64,000 bases of DNA from Streptomyces albipurpureus (GCF_023701525.1 NZ_JAMQAW010000007.1:126150-190149); one strand, 5' to 3'; counted from the stretch's first letter, positions 45,759 through 55,438 are shown. The notes: generated by a model from the letters alone, not told the origin. Numbers and translations: made by a program.

Positions 45759-46769
45759 ATGAAGATCACCCGCATCTCCGCTGTAGCAGCGGCCGCTGTC
45801 ATTGCCCTCAGCGCATGCGGCAGCGGAAACGACACTTCCTCGGGCGAGAAGAACAAGGCCGGCAAGGACTTCCAGGCACTCAACCGCCTTGAGATCATTG
45901 CGCCCGCGGCGCCCGGCAGTGGTTGGGACCAGGCCTCCCGCGCGGTCCAGGACTCGCTGAGGACCGCCAAGCTCGCGAAGTCGCCCGAGGTCAAGAACGT
46001 CCCCGGTGCCTCGGGCACCGTAGCCCTCGCGCAGGTCGCACCTCAGAAGGGCAAGGAAGACCTCTGGATCGCCTCCGGACTGGCCATGATGAGTGGTGTC
46101 ATCAGCAACGGCACCGATGTCACACTCGACGACCTCACCCCTCTGGCCCGCCTCATGGGCGAGTACGAGGTCATCGTCACGCCCAAGGGCTCGCCCTACA
46201 AGACGGTCGATGACCTCTTCGCGGCGATCAAGAAGAACCCCAAGGCGGTCTCCATCGCCGGCGGTTCCGCAGGCAGCGCCGACCACATCTTCATCGGTCT
46301 GCTCGCCAAGCACTACGGCGTCAAGCCCGCCGACGTCAACTACGTGCCCTACAGCGGCGGCGGCGAGGCGACCACCGCGATCCTCGGCGGCAAGGTCCAG
46401 GCCGGTGTCTCGGGTCTGAGCGAGTTCTCCGCCCAGATCAAGGAGGGCAAGATGAGCGGTCTCCTCATCTCGTCCGCCCAGCAGGTCGAGGGGGTCCAGT
46501 TCGCTCAGACCGCCGCCGACGTCGACAAGGGCCTTGAGTTCCAGAACTGGCGCTCGATGATGGCGCCCAGCGGTGTGAGCGACGCGCTCAAGACCCAGTA
46601 CACCGAGGCGATCAAGCAGATGCACGCCTCGCAGGGCTGGAAGGACACCCTCAAGAAGAACGCCTGGAACGACAACTTCATCGCCGGTGACGAGTTCGCG
46701 ACCTGGCTGAAGGAGGAGAACACCCGCGTCAAGGGAGTTCTCGACGACCTCGGCCTGTCCAAGAAGTGA
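45759..46769 (+). CDS. tctC: Tripartite tricarboxylate transporter, substrate-binding lipoprotein
   Basis: 336-residue extracytoplasmic receptor of the TctC/BugT family. A lipoprotein signal (MKITRISAVAAAAVIALSAC) has its lipobox Cys at residue 20. The binding domain has NRLEIIAPAAPGSGWDQASR and PGASGTVALAQV, the two loops that contact the carboxylates. The longer start at 45750 is too close to the AAGGA ribosome site. It is the first gene of tctC-tctB-tctA-MFS, divergent from gntR-prpD-prpB. Substrate inferred: citrate, 2-methylcitrate or a related tricarboxylate. Confidence 0.93.
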   Translation: MKITRISAVAAAAVIALSACGSGNDTSSGEKNKAGKDFQALNRLEIIAPAAPGSGWDQASRAVQDSLRTAKLAKSPEVKNVPGASGTVALAQVAPQKGKEDLWIASGLAMMSGVISNGTDVTLDDLTPLARLMGEYEVIVTPKGSPYKTVDDLFAAIKKNPKAVSIAGGSAGSADHIFIGLLAKHYGVKPADVNYVPYSGGGEATTAILGGKVQAGVSGLSEFSAQIKEGKMSGLLISSAQQVEGVQFAQTAADVDKGLEFQNWRSMMAPSGVSDALKTQYTEAIKQMHASQGWKDTLKKNAWNDNFIAGDEFATWLKEENTRVKGVLDDLGLSKK

Positions 46770-46782
46770 ACTGACTTTCGTT

Positions 46783-46811
46783 GTGGGTGCCCGCCTCGTG
46801 CGGGCACCCAC
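46783..46811. terminator. Intercistronic hairpin between tctC and tctB
   Basis: GTGGGTGCCCGC (46783-46794) and GCGGGCACCCAC (46800-46811) pair perfectly with a 5-base loop. It lies 14 bases after tctC, within the operon, so it may act as a partial terminator or 3' stabiliser giving more binding protein than membrane subunits. Confidence 0.8.
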
Positions 46812-46837
46812 CACCCCGGCGTGAGAAAGGCACACCC

Positions 46838-47374
46838 ATGAGCACCCACCCGACAACACCCGAGCCCTCCTCGGCCCAGTCCCATGACCAACGAGGCGTG
46901 GCCCTGGGCGAGTGGGCCGTGACGGTCGGACTTCTCGCCATCGGCGTTGTCACACTGCTCGATGGCCTCGGGCAGGCGACCTCGACGTCCGCGTCGGGGG
47001 TCGGAGCCGGCTTTATGCCCAAAGTGGTCGGCGTACTGCTCATCGCACTCTCCGTGGCGCTCGGCGTTCAGGTGGCGCGGGGCAAGCGCGGTGAGGCCGA
47101 TGCGGCCGAAGGCGACGTGGACGTCCGCAACACCAGGTGGGTACCCCTCGCCGTCTGCGTAGGCGCCGTGCTGATCTTCATAGCCGGGGTCGAGACCCTC
47201 GGCTATGTCATCGTCTCCGCCCTGGCCTTCTGGCTCACGGCGTGGGCCCTCGGGGCTCGGAGCCACCTCAAGTCGGCGGCCATCGCGGTCGTGCTGTCCA
47301 TCGTGGTGTATCTCGTCTTCACGCGTGCCCTCGGCATCTCGCTGGCCGCCGGTGTCCTGGAAGGGGTGCTCTGA
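46838..47374 (+). CDS. tctB: Tripartite tricarboxylate transporter, small membrane subunit
   Basis: 178 residues with four predicted helices ([57 protein letters not shown], and a C-terminal pair). This is the TctB pattern, including [12 protein letters not shown] ahead of helix 2. GAGAAAGG precedes ATG 46838. The stop overlaps the tctA start (TGATG). Confidence 0.92.
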   Translation: MSTHPTTPEPSSAQSHDQRGVALGEWAVTVGLLAIGVVTLLDGLGQATSTSASGVGAGFMPKVVGVLLIALSVALGVQVARGKRGEADAAEGDVDVRNTRWVPLAVCVGAVLIFIAGVETLGYVIVSALAFWLTAWALGARSHLKSAAIAVVLSIVVYLVFTRALGISLAAGVLEGVL

Positions 47375-48924
47375 TGTCGGGCTGGGAAGGACTTCTCCAC
47401 GGGCTCTCGGTCGCCGTCACCCCCGAGAACCTGCTCTTCGCACTGATCGGCACCATCGTCGGAACGTTGATCGGCGTCCTGCCGGGGATCGGTCCCGCGC
47501 TGACCATCGCTCTGCTCCTGCCGATGACCTACGGGCTTGAGCCGGCGAGCGCGTTCATCATGTTCGCCGGCATCTACTACGGCGCCATGTACGGCGGATC
47601 GACCACGGCGATCCTGCTCAAGACCCCCGGCGAGTCCGGTTCGGTCATCACCGCGATCGACGGCAACAAGATGGCGCGCAAGGGCCGCGGTGCCGCCGCA
47701 CTGGCCACCGCCGCCATCGGGTCGTTCGTCGCGGGAACCATCGCCACGCTTCTGCTGGCGTTCTTCGCGCCGTGGATGGTCAAGGTGGCCATCCAACTGG
47801 GCGCCCAGGACTACTTCGCGCTCATGGTGGTCGCCTTCCTCACCGTCAGCGCCCTCGTCGGCAGCTCACCGCTTCGCGGACTCATCTCGATGTCACTCGG
47901 CCTGACCGTCGGGATCGTCGGGCTCGACTTCCAGAGCGGTCAGCAGCGTCTGACCTTCGAACAGGTGTCACTGCTCGACGGAATCGACACGGTCGTACTG
48001 ATCGTCGCGCTCTTCGCGCTGGGCGAGGTGCTCTATGTGGCGGCACACCAGGTGTCGAGCCGCTTCGATGTCATGCAGGTGAAAAAGGGCAAGAACTGGA
48101 TGTCCCGAGAGGACTGGCGCCGAGCCTGGCGGCCATGGCTGCGCGGCACGTCCATCGGCTTCCCGCTCGGGGTCATCCCCGCAGGCGGCTCCGAGATACC
48201 GACCTTCCTGTCCTACACCCTCGAACGCAAGCTGTCGAAGCGTCCGCAGGAGTTCGGGCAGGGCGCGATCGAGGGGGTCGCGGGACCGGAGGCCGCGAAC
48301 AACGCCAACGCCGCCGGTACCCTCGTTCCCCTGCTGACCCTCGGCATCCCCACGTCCGCCACGGCGGCCGTCATCCTCGTCGCCTTCCAGCAGTACGGCA
48401 TACAGCCCGGTCCGCAACTGCTTGACACCCAGTCGGCGCTCGTCTGGGGTCTCATCGCCAGCCTGCTCATCGCGAATGTCATCCTGCTCGGCCTGAACCT
48501 GCCGCTCATCGGCCTCTGGGTGAAGATCCTCAAGATTCCCAAGCCCTATCTCTTCGCCGGCATCATGGTCTTCGCCCTGCTCGGCACCTACGCCGTGAAC
48601 GGCAGCTCGTTCGACGTGGGAGTACTGCTCTTCTTCGGTGTCGTCGGCTATCTCATGCGCCGGTTCGGCTTCCCCGTCTCACCGATGATCGTGGGAGCGA
48701 TCCTCGGGCCCCTCGCGGAAGTCCAGCTGCGCCGGGCACTCGACATCGCCGGCGGCGACATCGGGACGCTCGTGTCGACACCGTTCACCATCGTTGTGTA
48801 TCTCACGCTGGCCGTCGTCCTGCTCGGAGGGTTCCTCCTGCGCAGGCCGAAGCGACACAACACCCTCGCCGAGGCCGACCGCGATGACGAGGTTCCCGAC
48901 GTCCGGGAGCCCTCCGACCGTTGA
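47374..48924 (+). CDS. tctA: Tripartite tricarboxylate transporter, large permease subunit
   Basis: 516 residues with about 12 helices. TctA hallmarks are [37 protein letters not shown] plus a KTPGESGS block, and the mirrored second motif [20 protein letters not shown] then [14 protein letters not shown]. It forms the Na+-coupled permease with TctB, fed by TctC. Its last codons overlap the TTG start of the MFS gene. Confidence 0.94.
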   Translation: MSGWEGLLHGLSVAVTPENLLFALIGTIVGTLIGVLPGIGPALTIALLLPMTYGLEPASAFIMFAGIYYGAMYGGSTTAILLKTPGESGSVITAIDGNKMARKGRGAAALATAAIGSFVAGTIATLLLAFFAPWMVKVAIQLGAQDYFALMVVAFLTVSALVGSSPLRGLISMSLGLTVGIVGLDFQSGQQRLTFEQVSLLDGIDTVVLIVALFALGEVLYVAAHQVSSRFDVMQVKKGKNWMSREDWRRAWRPWLRGTSIGFPLGVIPAGGSEIPTFLSYTLERKLSKRPQEFGQGAIEGVAGPEAANNANAAGTLVPLLTLGIPTSATAAVILVAFQQYGIQPGPQLLDTQSALVWGLIASLLIANVILLGLNLPLIGLWVKILKIPKPYLFAGIMVFALLGTYAVNGSSFDVGVLLFFGVVGYLMRRFGFPVSPMIVGAILGPLAEVQLRRALDIAGGDIGTLVSTPFTIVVYLTLAVVLLGGFLLRRPKRHNTLAEADRDDEVPDVREPSDR

Positions 48925-50081
48925 GAGCCCCTGCGGCCCTCCTGTGCCATGCGTTCCTGCTCCAGCTGGCCGCCTACATCGTTCGACCCACATCGGCCTA
49001 CCGGGCGATTGAGCTGGGCGTCGACCCGCAGCTGGTGGGCCTCATCGCCGCGAGCTTCGCCCTCCTACCGCTCGTCGTGGCGGTGGCCATCGGACGCTGG
49101 AACGACCGCGGCCACGTCAAGCTGAGCCTCATCCTCGGCGGCGCGCTGATGGTAGGGGCGGGAGTGGGAGTCCACCTCTGGTCGGAGAGCCTGACCAGCC
49201 TGCTGATATGGAACGCCGTCATCGGGCTCGGGCACCTTCTCGCGGTCGTGGGCCAGCAGACACTCGTGGCCCAGCTCGGGCGGGAGAAACTGGACTCCGC
49301 CTTCGGTACGTACACCTTCGCCGCCTCCCTCGGCCAAGCGGCGGCCCCCCTGGCGCTCGCGGCCGTCGGAGGGAGCGCGGTGCTCCCGGACACCGACATC
49401 CTCTTCGCCATCTACACGGCCACGTGCGCGATCCTGCTCGGGATGACCGGTCTGCTGCCATCCGCGCACAACGCGGACCAGCGCCTCGGCAGCGAGCACT
49501 CGCTGCGGTCCGCCCTCCAGGTCCCGCCGACGACCCAGCGCACCATGACAGGTGCGATGTTGCTCAGCATGCTCGTACTCGCGGCGGTCGACCTGATCCA
49601 GGTCTACCTCCCCGCCCTCGGGGTGGAACGTGAGATCCCATCGGCGACCATCGGTGTGCTGCTCGCTGTGCGCGCGGCGGCAACGATGGCCTCACGGCTG
49701 GGTCTGGCACGACTGGCCAGCAGGGTCGGACGGACCCGGCTGGCCTACGTCTCCACGATCGTCGCCGGCGCGGCGGTGGGCGCCCTCGCCGCTCCCGTCC
49801 CGATCGTGGTCTCAGGGATCCTGCTCGCCATCGCCGGATTCGCCCTCGGGATCGGTCAGCCACTGTCGATGTCCATCGTGACCGCCGCCGCCCCCGCTGG
49901 TACCACGTCGACGTGGCTCGCCCTGCGTCTGAGCGGCAATCGCGTGGGCCAGTCCGTGATCCCCGCCATACTCAGCGGGTTCACAGGCAGCATCGGTACG
50001 GGAGGCGTCTTCGTGGTCACCGGAATCGGGCTCCTCGGCACGGCAGCAGCGGCACGGTTCCTTATCGCCGACGATCTCTGA
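48921..50081 (+). CDS. MFS transporter in the tct operon
   Basis: 386 residues with 11-12 helices. It begins at TTG 48921 inside the last tctA codons, so translation is coupled. MFS marks are [20 protein letters not shown] followed by NDRGHVK, and the second-half [20 protein letters not shown] second transporter in a TTT operon could export a catabolic end product or serve as a redundant uptake route. Its N-terminus lacks the usual leader, so some annotation pipelines may miss the start. Confidence 0.88.
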   Translation: MRAPAALLCHAFLLQLAAYIVRPTSAYRAIELGVDPQLVGLIAASFALLPLVVAVAIGRWNDRGHVKLSLILGGALMVGAGVGVHLWSESLTSLLIWNAVIGLGHLLAVVGQQTLVAQLGREKLDSAFGTYTFAASLGQAAAPLALAAVGGSAVLPDTDILFAIYTATCAILLGMTGLLPSAHNADQRLGSEHSLRSALQVPPTTQRTMTGAMLLSMLVLAAVDLIQVYLPALGVEREIPSATIGVLLAVRAAATMASRLGLARLASRVGRTRLAYVSTIVAGAAVGALAAPVPIVVSGILLAIAGFALGIGQPLSMSIVTAAAPAGTTSTWLALRLSGNRVGQSVIPAILSGFTGSIGTGGVFVVTGIGLLGTAAAARFLIADDL

Positions 50082-50236
50082 CTGGCTGCCGGCAACATCC
50101 GACCGGCTCAGGCGCCAAGCCACTCTGGCGCTGCGCCGTCGGGTCCGTCGGCACCTCACGAGATCACCGTCGGGTACGAGTCCGGAAGGTCGTGGACGAC
50201 GCTGCCGGTCTCGGCCAGGCGAACCTGATCGCTCCT

Positions 50237-50271
50237 GCGCAGGCTCTCGACGCACCGTCGAGAGCCTGCGC
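50237..50271. terminator. Terminator downstream of the tct-MFS operon
   Basis: GCGCAGGCTCTCGA (50237-50250) and TCGAGAGCCTGCGC (50258-50271) are perfect complements around a 7-base loop, about 155 bases after the MFS stop. Confidence 0.8.
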
Positions 50272-50448
50272 CTTCCCTGGGATGGCAGCCCTCACTCCGT
50301 CCGAACCCAGTAGCCCTTGAGCGCGCCCTGGTGTTGTGCCCTTCGAGGAGGCGCACCAGCGGGTCCGAAGGCGGCAGGTTCGAGGAGGACTTCACACCAC
50401 CGCGAGGGTTGCCCCTGACGCAGGGTCAACCTCTCAGAATTGGTCGGT

Positions 50449-51220
50449 ATGACGACGAGAGACAGTGCGACCGAGGCCGCAGGGCTGCGCGAGTCGTACG
50501 CCGGTGACCGTGAGGTAGTCGTGGACGACTCCGGCGAAGTCCCCGGAATCAGACAGAGAACTCACCGTGGGACAACCATCGACATGCCGACCGGCGACGA
50601 CAGGACACCGGACGAAGGCGGCGACAGGGCGGTACGGCACTTCACCGTCCACCATGACGGCGTCACGATCCCGGTGTCCCGGGGTGGCCGGGGGCGACCG
50701 CTGGTCCTGTGCCCAGGACTGAACTCGACCCAGGCCGACCTGCACGAGCTGACCGAGCTCCTTCGACGCGACCACGACGTGGTGACCTTCGACCTCCGGG
50801 GCCATGGTCCCGCCTCGGCCTCCGACCGGTACTCCTTTGATGCCTTTCTGAGCGATCTCGTCGCCGTACTGGCGGAGCTGGGGCGGCGTGGCCTGTCCTC
50901 GGCGCCCGTGCTCGTGGGCTACTCGCTGGGCGCGGACCTGGCAGTGCACTATGCCGCCGAGTCTCCTGAGACCGTCGCAGGGCTGCTCCTCATCGACGGT
51001 GCGAATCCGTTGCCGGAACCGTTCATCACCGAGGCTGACCTGGCAGACTCCCGCACCATGGCGAACGCCCAGAACCGACTCGACAAACCTGCCCACCCCA
51101 ACGGACCGGACTCCGTGGCGCTGCTGTGCGGGGCGGCGGCAAACACCGATGGGTGCTGCCTCAGGCGGATGGCGACGCGCACGGCGAACCGGGGGCGGTC
51201 AGGCGCCCGGGTCCCGTGTT
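50449..51220 (+). pseudogene. Alpha/beta hydrolase, C-terminally truncated
   Basis: It starts MTTRDSATEAAGLRESYAGD. The hydrolase core begins at about residue 45-70 with GRPLVLCPGLNSTQADLHEL, VVTFDLRGHG and the nucleophile elbow VGYSLGADLAVHY. Family homology stops near ITEADLADSRTM (about 51060). Beyond it the sequence is composition-biased and then overlaps the kinase gene on the other strand. The catalytic His and the lid are absent. It may have been cut when the kinase segment was joined. An alternative start is ATG 50584. Confidence 0.65.
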
Positions 51221-51221
51221 G

Positions 51222-51755
51222 TCAGGACTCCAACGCGGGAACGCCGACCAGGCCGGTCTCACTCATGATGCGGTCGACCGTCTCGGTGAGAGTGCTGTCG
51301 CCGGTGATGACGGTCTCGAAGTCACCAGGCAGCAGGTCCAGTTCCCGGTACCAGTCGCGTAGTTGGAACTCGCCGACCTCGTTGGCCATCGGCTTGGTGG
51401 CGTGACGGGCGAGGGTCTGCTCGTAGGGGATGTGCAGGTAGTAGCCGTGGGTCGAGCCGCAGTGGTCGGCACACAGCCGGGTGAGCGTCTCACCGTAGTG
51501 GTCGGAGTGCAGAATTCCTTCGACCACCACGTGGAACCCGGCGTCCAGGGCGTAGCGGGCGGTCAGGTCGACCAGGCCGATGTTGGCTGCTCCCGGCCGG
51601 TCCCGCTCGCGCAGGACGATCCGGCGGAGGTTGTCCTGGCCGACCAGGGCCAGGCCAGGGCCGAACCTCTCACGGAGGCTGGCCGCGATGCCCGACTTCC
51701 CCGAGGCGCTGTTGCCGCGCAGCATGACCAGCCGTGTTTCTTCGGTGCCCGCCAT
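51222..51755 (-). CDS. Small P-loop kinase
   Basis: 177 residues. Walker A is GNSASGKS at 14-21. A metal/substrate segment is LALVGQDNLRRIVLRERDRP. Later VVVEGILHSDHYGETL is a Walker-B-like strand, and HIPYEQTLARHATKP gives the Arg-bearing lid helix. The layout fits the zeta-toxin/chloramphenicol-phosphotransferase-like P-loop kinases that act on small molecules or nucleotides. An upstream GTG at 51785 is possible. No antitoxin gene is adjacent, so a stand-alone resistance or metabolite kinase is more likely. Confidence 0.8.
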   Translation of the reverse strand: MAGTEETRLVMLRGNSASGKSGIAASLRERFGPGLALVGQDNLRRIVLRERDRPGAANIGLVDLTARYALDAGFHVVVEGILHSDHYGETLTRLCADHCGSTHGYYLHIPYEQTLARHATKPMANEVGEFQLRDWYRELDLLPGDFETVITGDSTLTETVDRIMSETGLVGVPALES

Positions 51756-52117
51756 CACCAGGCGAAGACTGGCGGCCACCGACACCGCTCGGAGCGGAGG
51801 CGGCCCAACCTCGGTGGTCAGCGCGCACCGCCGGTCGGGGCGGGCGACCAGAGACTACTCAGAAGCAGCATGACTCTCCAAGCCCCGTTCTGCTGGGCCG
51901 TGCCAATCGGGTGCGCGGACCGCGAGGGGCCTCAGGGATCTCCCGCGCCAGCGGTTCTCGCTGGGTGGGGCACCCCCGGTGAGGTCGGAGGGGGTCTCTG
52001 CGCGGGAGGGACTGCTCGGCGCGGCTCGGCACGGGGAAGAGGGCGTTGTGGATGCCCCTCGGTACTGGCCGATCTCCATGCCGGCGGGCGGGTAGCAGCC
52101 CAACGCACGGGCAGTGA

Positions 52118-52711
52118 TCATGCACTCCCCTGTGGTGGCCGGTGAGCGGCATCGAGTACCAGAGCGAGCAGCCGGTCGGGCTGTCCCGGGTCCTCGGTGC
52201 GGGCCGTGGAGAGCGCGATACCGACAACCAGTCGGATGACGTCGTCTGCGCTCAGGTCAGCGCGAGCTGTTCCCTGCTGCTGGGCCCGGCTGAGCAGAGC
52301 GGCCGCCGAGTGAAGGATCAGCTGATGGCAGTCGATTCCCAGCGCGGCCGGCTCCTCGATCATCAAAGCGCCGCCCATTCCCTTGTTGAGGCGGGCGTGA
52401 GCCAGGAAGCCGTGCAGCCATTGCGCCAGGGCGTCGTCGGCGGATTCCGCCGAGAGCAGCTCTTCTGCCGTCTCGCACAGCGTCTCGATCCGGTCCCTGA
52501 GGACCGCGGTCAGCAGGGCCGAGCGATTCGGAAAGTGACGGTAGAGGGTCCCCGGGCCGACACCGGCTCTGCGGGCGATCTCGTTGAGGGATGCCTCGGG
52601 TCCAGCTTCGGCGAACACTTCCTGCGCCGTGGCCAGGAGGCGCTCCCGGTTGAGTCTGGCGTCTGTGCGTTGCGGTGGTTGCGCGGAGGTGCGGCCAGGC
52701 CTGGTCGACAT
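52118..52711 (-). CDS. TetR-family regulator of the LLM oxidoreductase
   Basis: 197 residues. The TetR HTH is NRERLLATAQEVFAEAGPEA, then LNEIARRAGVGPGTLYRHFP, followed by a helical ligand domain (LNKGMGGALMIEEPAALGID). The C-terminal region is like the SbtR/TetR_C group. It is divergent from the LLM gene with two identical palindromes between them, so it probably represses both. Confidence 0.92.
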   Translation of the reverse strand: MSTRPGRTSAQPPQRTDARLNRERLLATAQEVFAEAGPEASLNEIARRAGVGPGTLYRHFPNRSALLTAVLRDRIETLCETAEELLSAESADDALAQWLHGFLAHARLNKGMGGALMIEEPAALGIDCHQLILHSAAALLSRAQQQGTARADLSADDVIRLVVGIALSTARTEDPGQPDRLLALVLDAAHRPPQGSA

Positions 52712-52746
52712 CGTTCCGTCCTTCGATTGTCTCCGGGATAGTCAAA

Positions 52747-52761
52747 CGGAGAACCTCTCCG
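52747..52761. promoter_or_regulatory. TetR operator 1
   Basis: CGGAGAACCTCTCCG is a palindrome with CGGAGA/TCTCCG arms and a 3-base centre, 36 bases from the TetR start. Confidence 0.85.
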
Positions 52762-52780
52762 TATCGTAGCGGACATCAAC

Positions 52781-52795
52781 CGGAGAACCTCTCCG
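52781..52795. promoter_or_regulatory. TetR operator 2
   Basis: An exact second copy of CGGAGAACCTCTCCG, 34 bases from the first and 23 bases before the LLM start codon. Confidence 0.85.
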
Positions 52796-52818
52796 GAACG
52801 CGTGCGTGAGGAGCAGCG

Positions 52819-53784
52819 ATGCCAGAAGTCACTCAGAACGAGTTGGGCCAGGTCGGGATCTGGACCCTTGCCTTCGAGGGACAGCCGGCCGGGCGGGTGC
52901 GTGAATCGGCAGCGGAGTTAGAGGAGTTGGGCTACGGGGCCATCTGGTACGGGGAGGCGTTCGGACGGGACGCGGTGGGCCAGGCATGGTTGCTGCTGTC
53001 GGCGACACAGCGCATCACCATCGCATCCGGTATCGCCAACATCGCGTTCCGGGACCCTGTCGCCACCGCTACCGCGACACGTGCGCTCGGCGAAGCGTTC
53101 CCCGGACGCTACATCCTGGGGCTGGGCGGGCATCGGGTGGACGACACCATCTACGAGCTCGACGGATTTCCCGTGCCGGCCCGGGGCCGGGCTGTGCCCA
53201 CGATGCGCGCCTATCTGGACTCCATGGACGCGGTACCCGCCCATGGACCCGTGCCGGACCCCGCTCCCCGCCGGGTTCTGGCAGCCCTTGGCCCGAAGAT
53301 GCTGCAACTGGCTGCCGAACGCACCTGGGGCGCGCACCCGTATTTCGTCTCCGTCGAGCACACCGTGCGGGCCCGCCGGCTGATGGGGCCGAACGCGTTT
53401 CTCGGCGTGGAACAGGCCGTGGTGCTGGACACCGACCTCAGCCGCGCCCGCGAAGTGGCCTCAGCCCACGTCGCCACCTACCTCTCCATGGCGCCGCACC
53501 AGGAGGCGAACGTCAGACGGCTCGGCTTCGGCGACGCGGACATCGCCGGCGGCCCGAGCCGTCGGCTGGTCGACGCGATCGTCTGCTACGGAGACGGGGA
53601 AGCGATCCGCCGACGCGTCCAGCAACACCTCGACGCAGGGGCCGACCACGTGTGTCTGCAGGTGCTCACCGCTGCCCCAGCCACTCTGCCGGAGCAGGCG
53701 TGGCGGGAGTTGGCCCCCGTTCTGCTGCATCACCGGTCCCCGCGGGTCGCACTCAGCCGAGAACCCTCTGACCGCCAGCGGTAG
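52819..53784 (+). CDS. F420-dependent LLM-class oxidoreductase
   Basis: 321 residues of the luciferase-like monooxygenase fold that uses F420H2 in actinobacteria. Signs are GYGAIWYGEAFGRDAVGQAW, ITIASGIANIAFRDPVATAT and the GRYILGLGGHRVD loop. It matches the MSMEG_4141-type subgroup in layout. It reduces an unknown acceptor; such enzymes detoxify quinones, furanocoumarins or nitro compounds. GAGGAG precedes ATG 52819. Twin TetR operators overlap its promoter, so induction by a small molecule is expected. Confidence 0.9.
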   Translation: MPEVTQNELGQVGIWTLAFEGQPAGRVRESAAELEELGYGAIWYGEAFGRDAVGQAWLLLSATQRITIASGIANIAFRDPVATATATRALGEAFPGRYILGLGGHRVDDTIYELDGFPVPARGRAVPTMRAYLDSMDAVPAHGPVPDPAPRRVLAALGPKMLQLAAERTWGAHPYFVSVEHTVRARRLMGPNAFLGVEQAVVLDTDLSRAREVASAHVATYLSMAPHQEANVRRLGFGDADIAGGPSRRLVDAIVCYGDGEAIRRRVQQHLDAGADHVCLQVLTAAPATLPEQAWRELAPVLLHHRSPRVALSREPSDRQR

Positions 53785-54136
53785 GGCGGACTCTGACTGC
53801 TCATGGCGGCCCCCATCCCTTCGATCCTGGCAGCCGGAGGACCTTGCCAAGCTGCTGCCCGGCCTCTCTTCAGGGGCCCGGTCAGAGCCCTGCCGGTGGG
53901 CGGACGTGGGATGCCTGCTTTCGTGTTGTGGCGCGAGGTAGGCCCCGAGCGGCAGGGGAGGGACAGCGCATCAGGAGTGAGGGGATGCCCGGCCGAGGTC
54001 AAGGACGGGTCAGATCGAGCAGGCGCGCCACGCACGGGTGGCACGGTGGGGTGTTCACGTACGGTGCCGAGGTCGGCGGGGGGAACCGATGGCTTCGGGC
54101 CCGCTCGATCAGATGCTCCGCGTAGCCGCGGGTGCG
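53785..54136. other. Gap, nothing recognised
   Basis: 350 bases between convergent genes with no coding motif. Confidence 0.4.
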
Positions 54137-54994
54137 TCAGAAGGCGGGGGCGTGGGCGGTGATGATCTCCACCGACATGACACCTTCCTCGCCCAGTGCG
54201 GAGGTTGCCCTACACAGGTGTTCGATCAGGGCGGTGGGTTCTTCCCCGATCTTGCTGGCCAGATCGTCGCGATTGCGGGCGAGGTTGACGAGTTGGGCAG
54301 CGTAGGTGGGCCGGACGTGGGACTTGATGTCGTGCACGGACACGCCGGTGAAGCCCTCGGCTTCCAGGAGTGCCTTCCAACTGTCACTGGTGACGAAGGA
54401 GACCGGGATCAGCCGGTTGACCTCAGCCCATCGCCCGGGGTCCGCGCCTCGGGCGGTCAGCACGTCCTCCAGCACGATCCGTCCGCCCGGCACCAGAACG
54501 CGGCGGATCTCCCTCAGCGCTGTGGTCTTGCTCTCGAAGTGGCAGGCGGATTCCATCAACACCGCAACGTCGAAACTGGCGTCCGGGTAAGGGAGGCAGA
54601 CCACGTCGGCAACCTGGAAACGCACCCGGTCGGTCAGACCCTCTTCGGCTGCCGCGGCTGTCGCGATGGAGATCTGAAAAGCACTGACCGACACACCCTC
54701 GGCATGGGCACCGGTCGCGGCGGCGAGCCGCAGAGCCGCCCTGCCTCGCCCGCACCCCACATCCAACAGCCGCCGGCCCGCGTCCAGCCCCGTGGCCACA
54801 CCGACCACGTCGATCATCCGGTCCTGCGCCTGTTCCAGAGACACCGACGCATCGCGTGGATCGTCCCAGTACCCATGGTGTGTGGACTTCCCGAGCGCAG
54901 CCTCCCATGCCAGCTCCGTGGCGTCGTAGAACGCGCCCACTTCCTGGGCGATCTCTCCGGCACCGGCCGTGGCACCATCGCGCTCTGTCGACAT
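54137..54994 (-). CDS. SAM-dependent methyltransferase (RebM-like)
   Basis: 285 residues of the class I type-11 fold. Motif I is RLLDVGCGRGRAALRL (76-91). Ahead of it HHGYWDDPRDASVSLEQAQD matches the lid of small-molecule methyltransferases of the RebM/SpnH type. Later motifs are VADVVCLPYPDASFDVAVLM and LREIRRVLVPGGRIVLEDVL. ATG 54994 starts a conserved N-terminus; the upstream extension looks non-coding. Acceptor unknown: sugar, polyketide or prenyl diphosphate are all seen in the family. Confidence 0.9.
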   Translation of the reverse strand: MSTERDGATAGAGEIAQEVGAFYDATELAWEAALGKSTHHGYWDDPRDASVSLEQAQDRMIDVVGVATGLDAGRRLLDVGCGRGRAALRLAAATGAHAEGVSVSAFQISIATAAAAEEGLTDRVRFQVADVVCLPYPDASFDVAVLMESACHFESKTTALREIRRVLVPGGRIVLEDVLTARGADPGRWAEVNRLIPVSFVTSDSWKALLEAEGFTGVSVHDIKSHVRPTYAAQLVNLARNRDDLASKIGEEPTALIEHLCRATSALGEEGVMSVEIITAHAPAF

Positions 54995-55329
54995 CCGTGT
55001 ACGTCCTTCGGTTTCGAGTGCTGGGCAGACCATCGTCCGCCGTTCTTCCGACAGGGCCAAGAGCGCACGCAAGCAGCACCGGAGCAGCGGGGCAACCCGC
55101 ACTCCCCCAGCGGGTCCGGATGGTCACGGCTCGCTCATCCGATCGCAAGCCAGCGGGTCCGGGCATCGAGGCTTGGCGAGTTCATCGGCGGCCGGGGAAG
55201 AGCCATCGGGCGCTTCGGCTAGGGACGTAGGGCAGGCGCTGGCAGGCGTGCCCCCAGGCCCGCGTCAGTTCGGCGACGGGCTCCGGGAGGGGGAGGCCGG
55301 CGGCCTTGAACCTGCCCTGTCAGAGCACG
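54995..55329. other. Gap, nothing recognised
   Basis: 335 bases between the methyltransferase gene and the terminator of the tRNA-like gene, with no coding signal. Confidence 0.4.
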
Positions 55330-55363
55330 AAGGCCCCGGCCTCCACAGGGAGACCGAGGCCTT
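55330..55363 (-). terminator. Terminator of the tRNA-like gene
   Basis: On the minus strand, a 15-bp stem (AAGGCCTCGGTCTCC / GGAGGCCGGGGCCTT, two G-T pairs) with a 4-base loop begins five bases after the 3' end of the tRNA-like sequence. This matches an independent transcription unit. Confidence 0.75.
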
Positions 55364-55368
55364 GATCG

Positions 55369-55438
55369 AGCGCTGGGCAGGCCTTGCACCTGCATCCCCC
55401 CACGGGAAGTGGGGTGACTTTCCTTAGACCACCAACGC
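55369..55438 (-). tRNA. tRNA-Gly(UCC)-like gene, non-canonical
   Basis: The minus strand folds as a 70-nt cloverleaf. The 7-bp acceptor is GCGTTGG/CCAGCGC (one G-T). T8 G9 follow. The D-arm is GTCT/AGTC with one T-T mismatch and loop AAGGAA, keeping A14, G18, G19 and A21. The anticodon arm is CCCCA/TGGGG with loop CTTCCCG, giving anticodon UCC. A 4-nt variable region follows, then T-arm GCAGG/CCTGC with loop TGCAAGG. GlyRS identity points G1-C72, C2-G71, G3-C70, C35, C36 and U73 are all present. It is odd in having G at 55 instead of pseudouridine-U, and C at 37 instead of a purine. CCA is not encoded. A -10-like TATATT lies at 55479-55484 and a terminator at 55330-55363. Confidence 0.6.
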
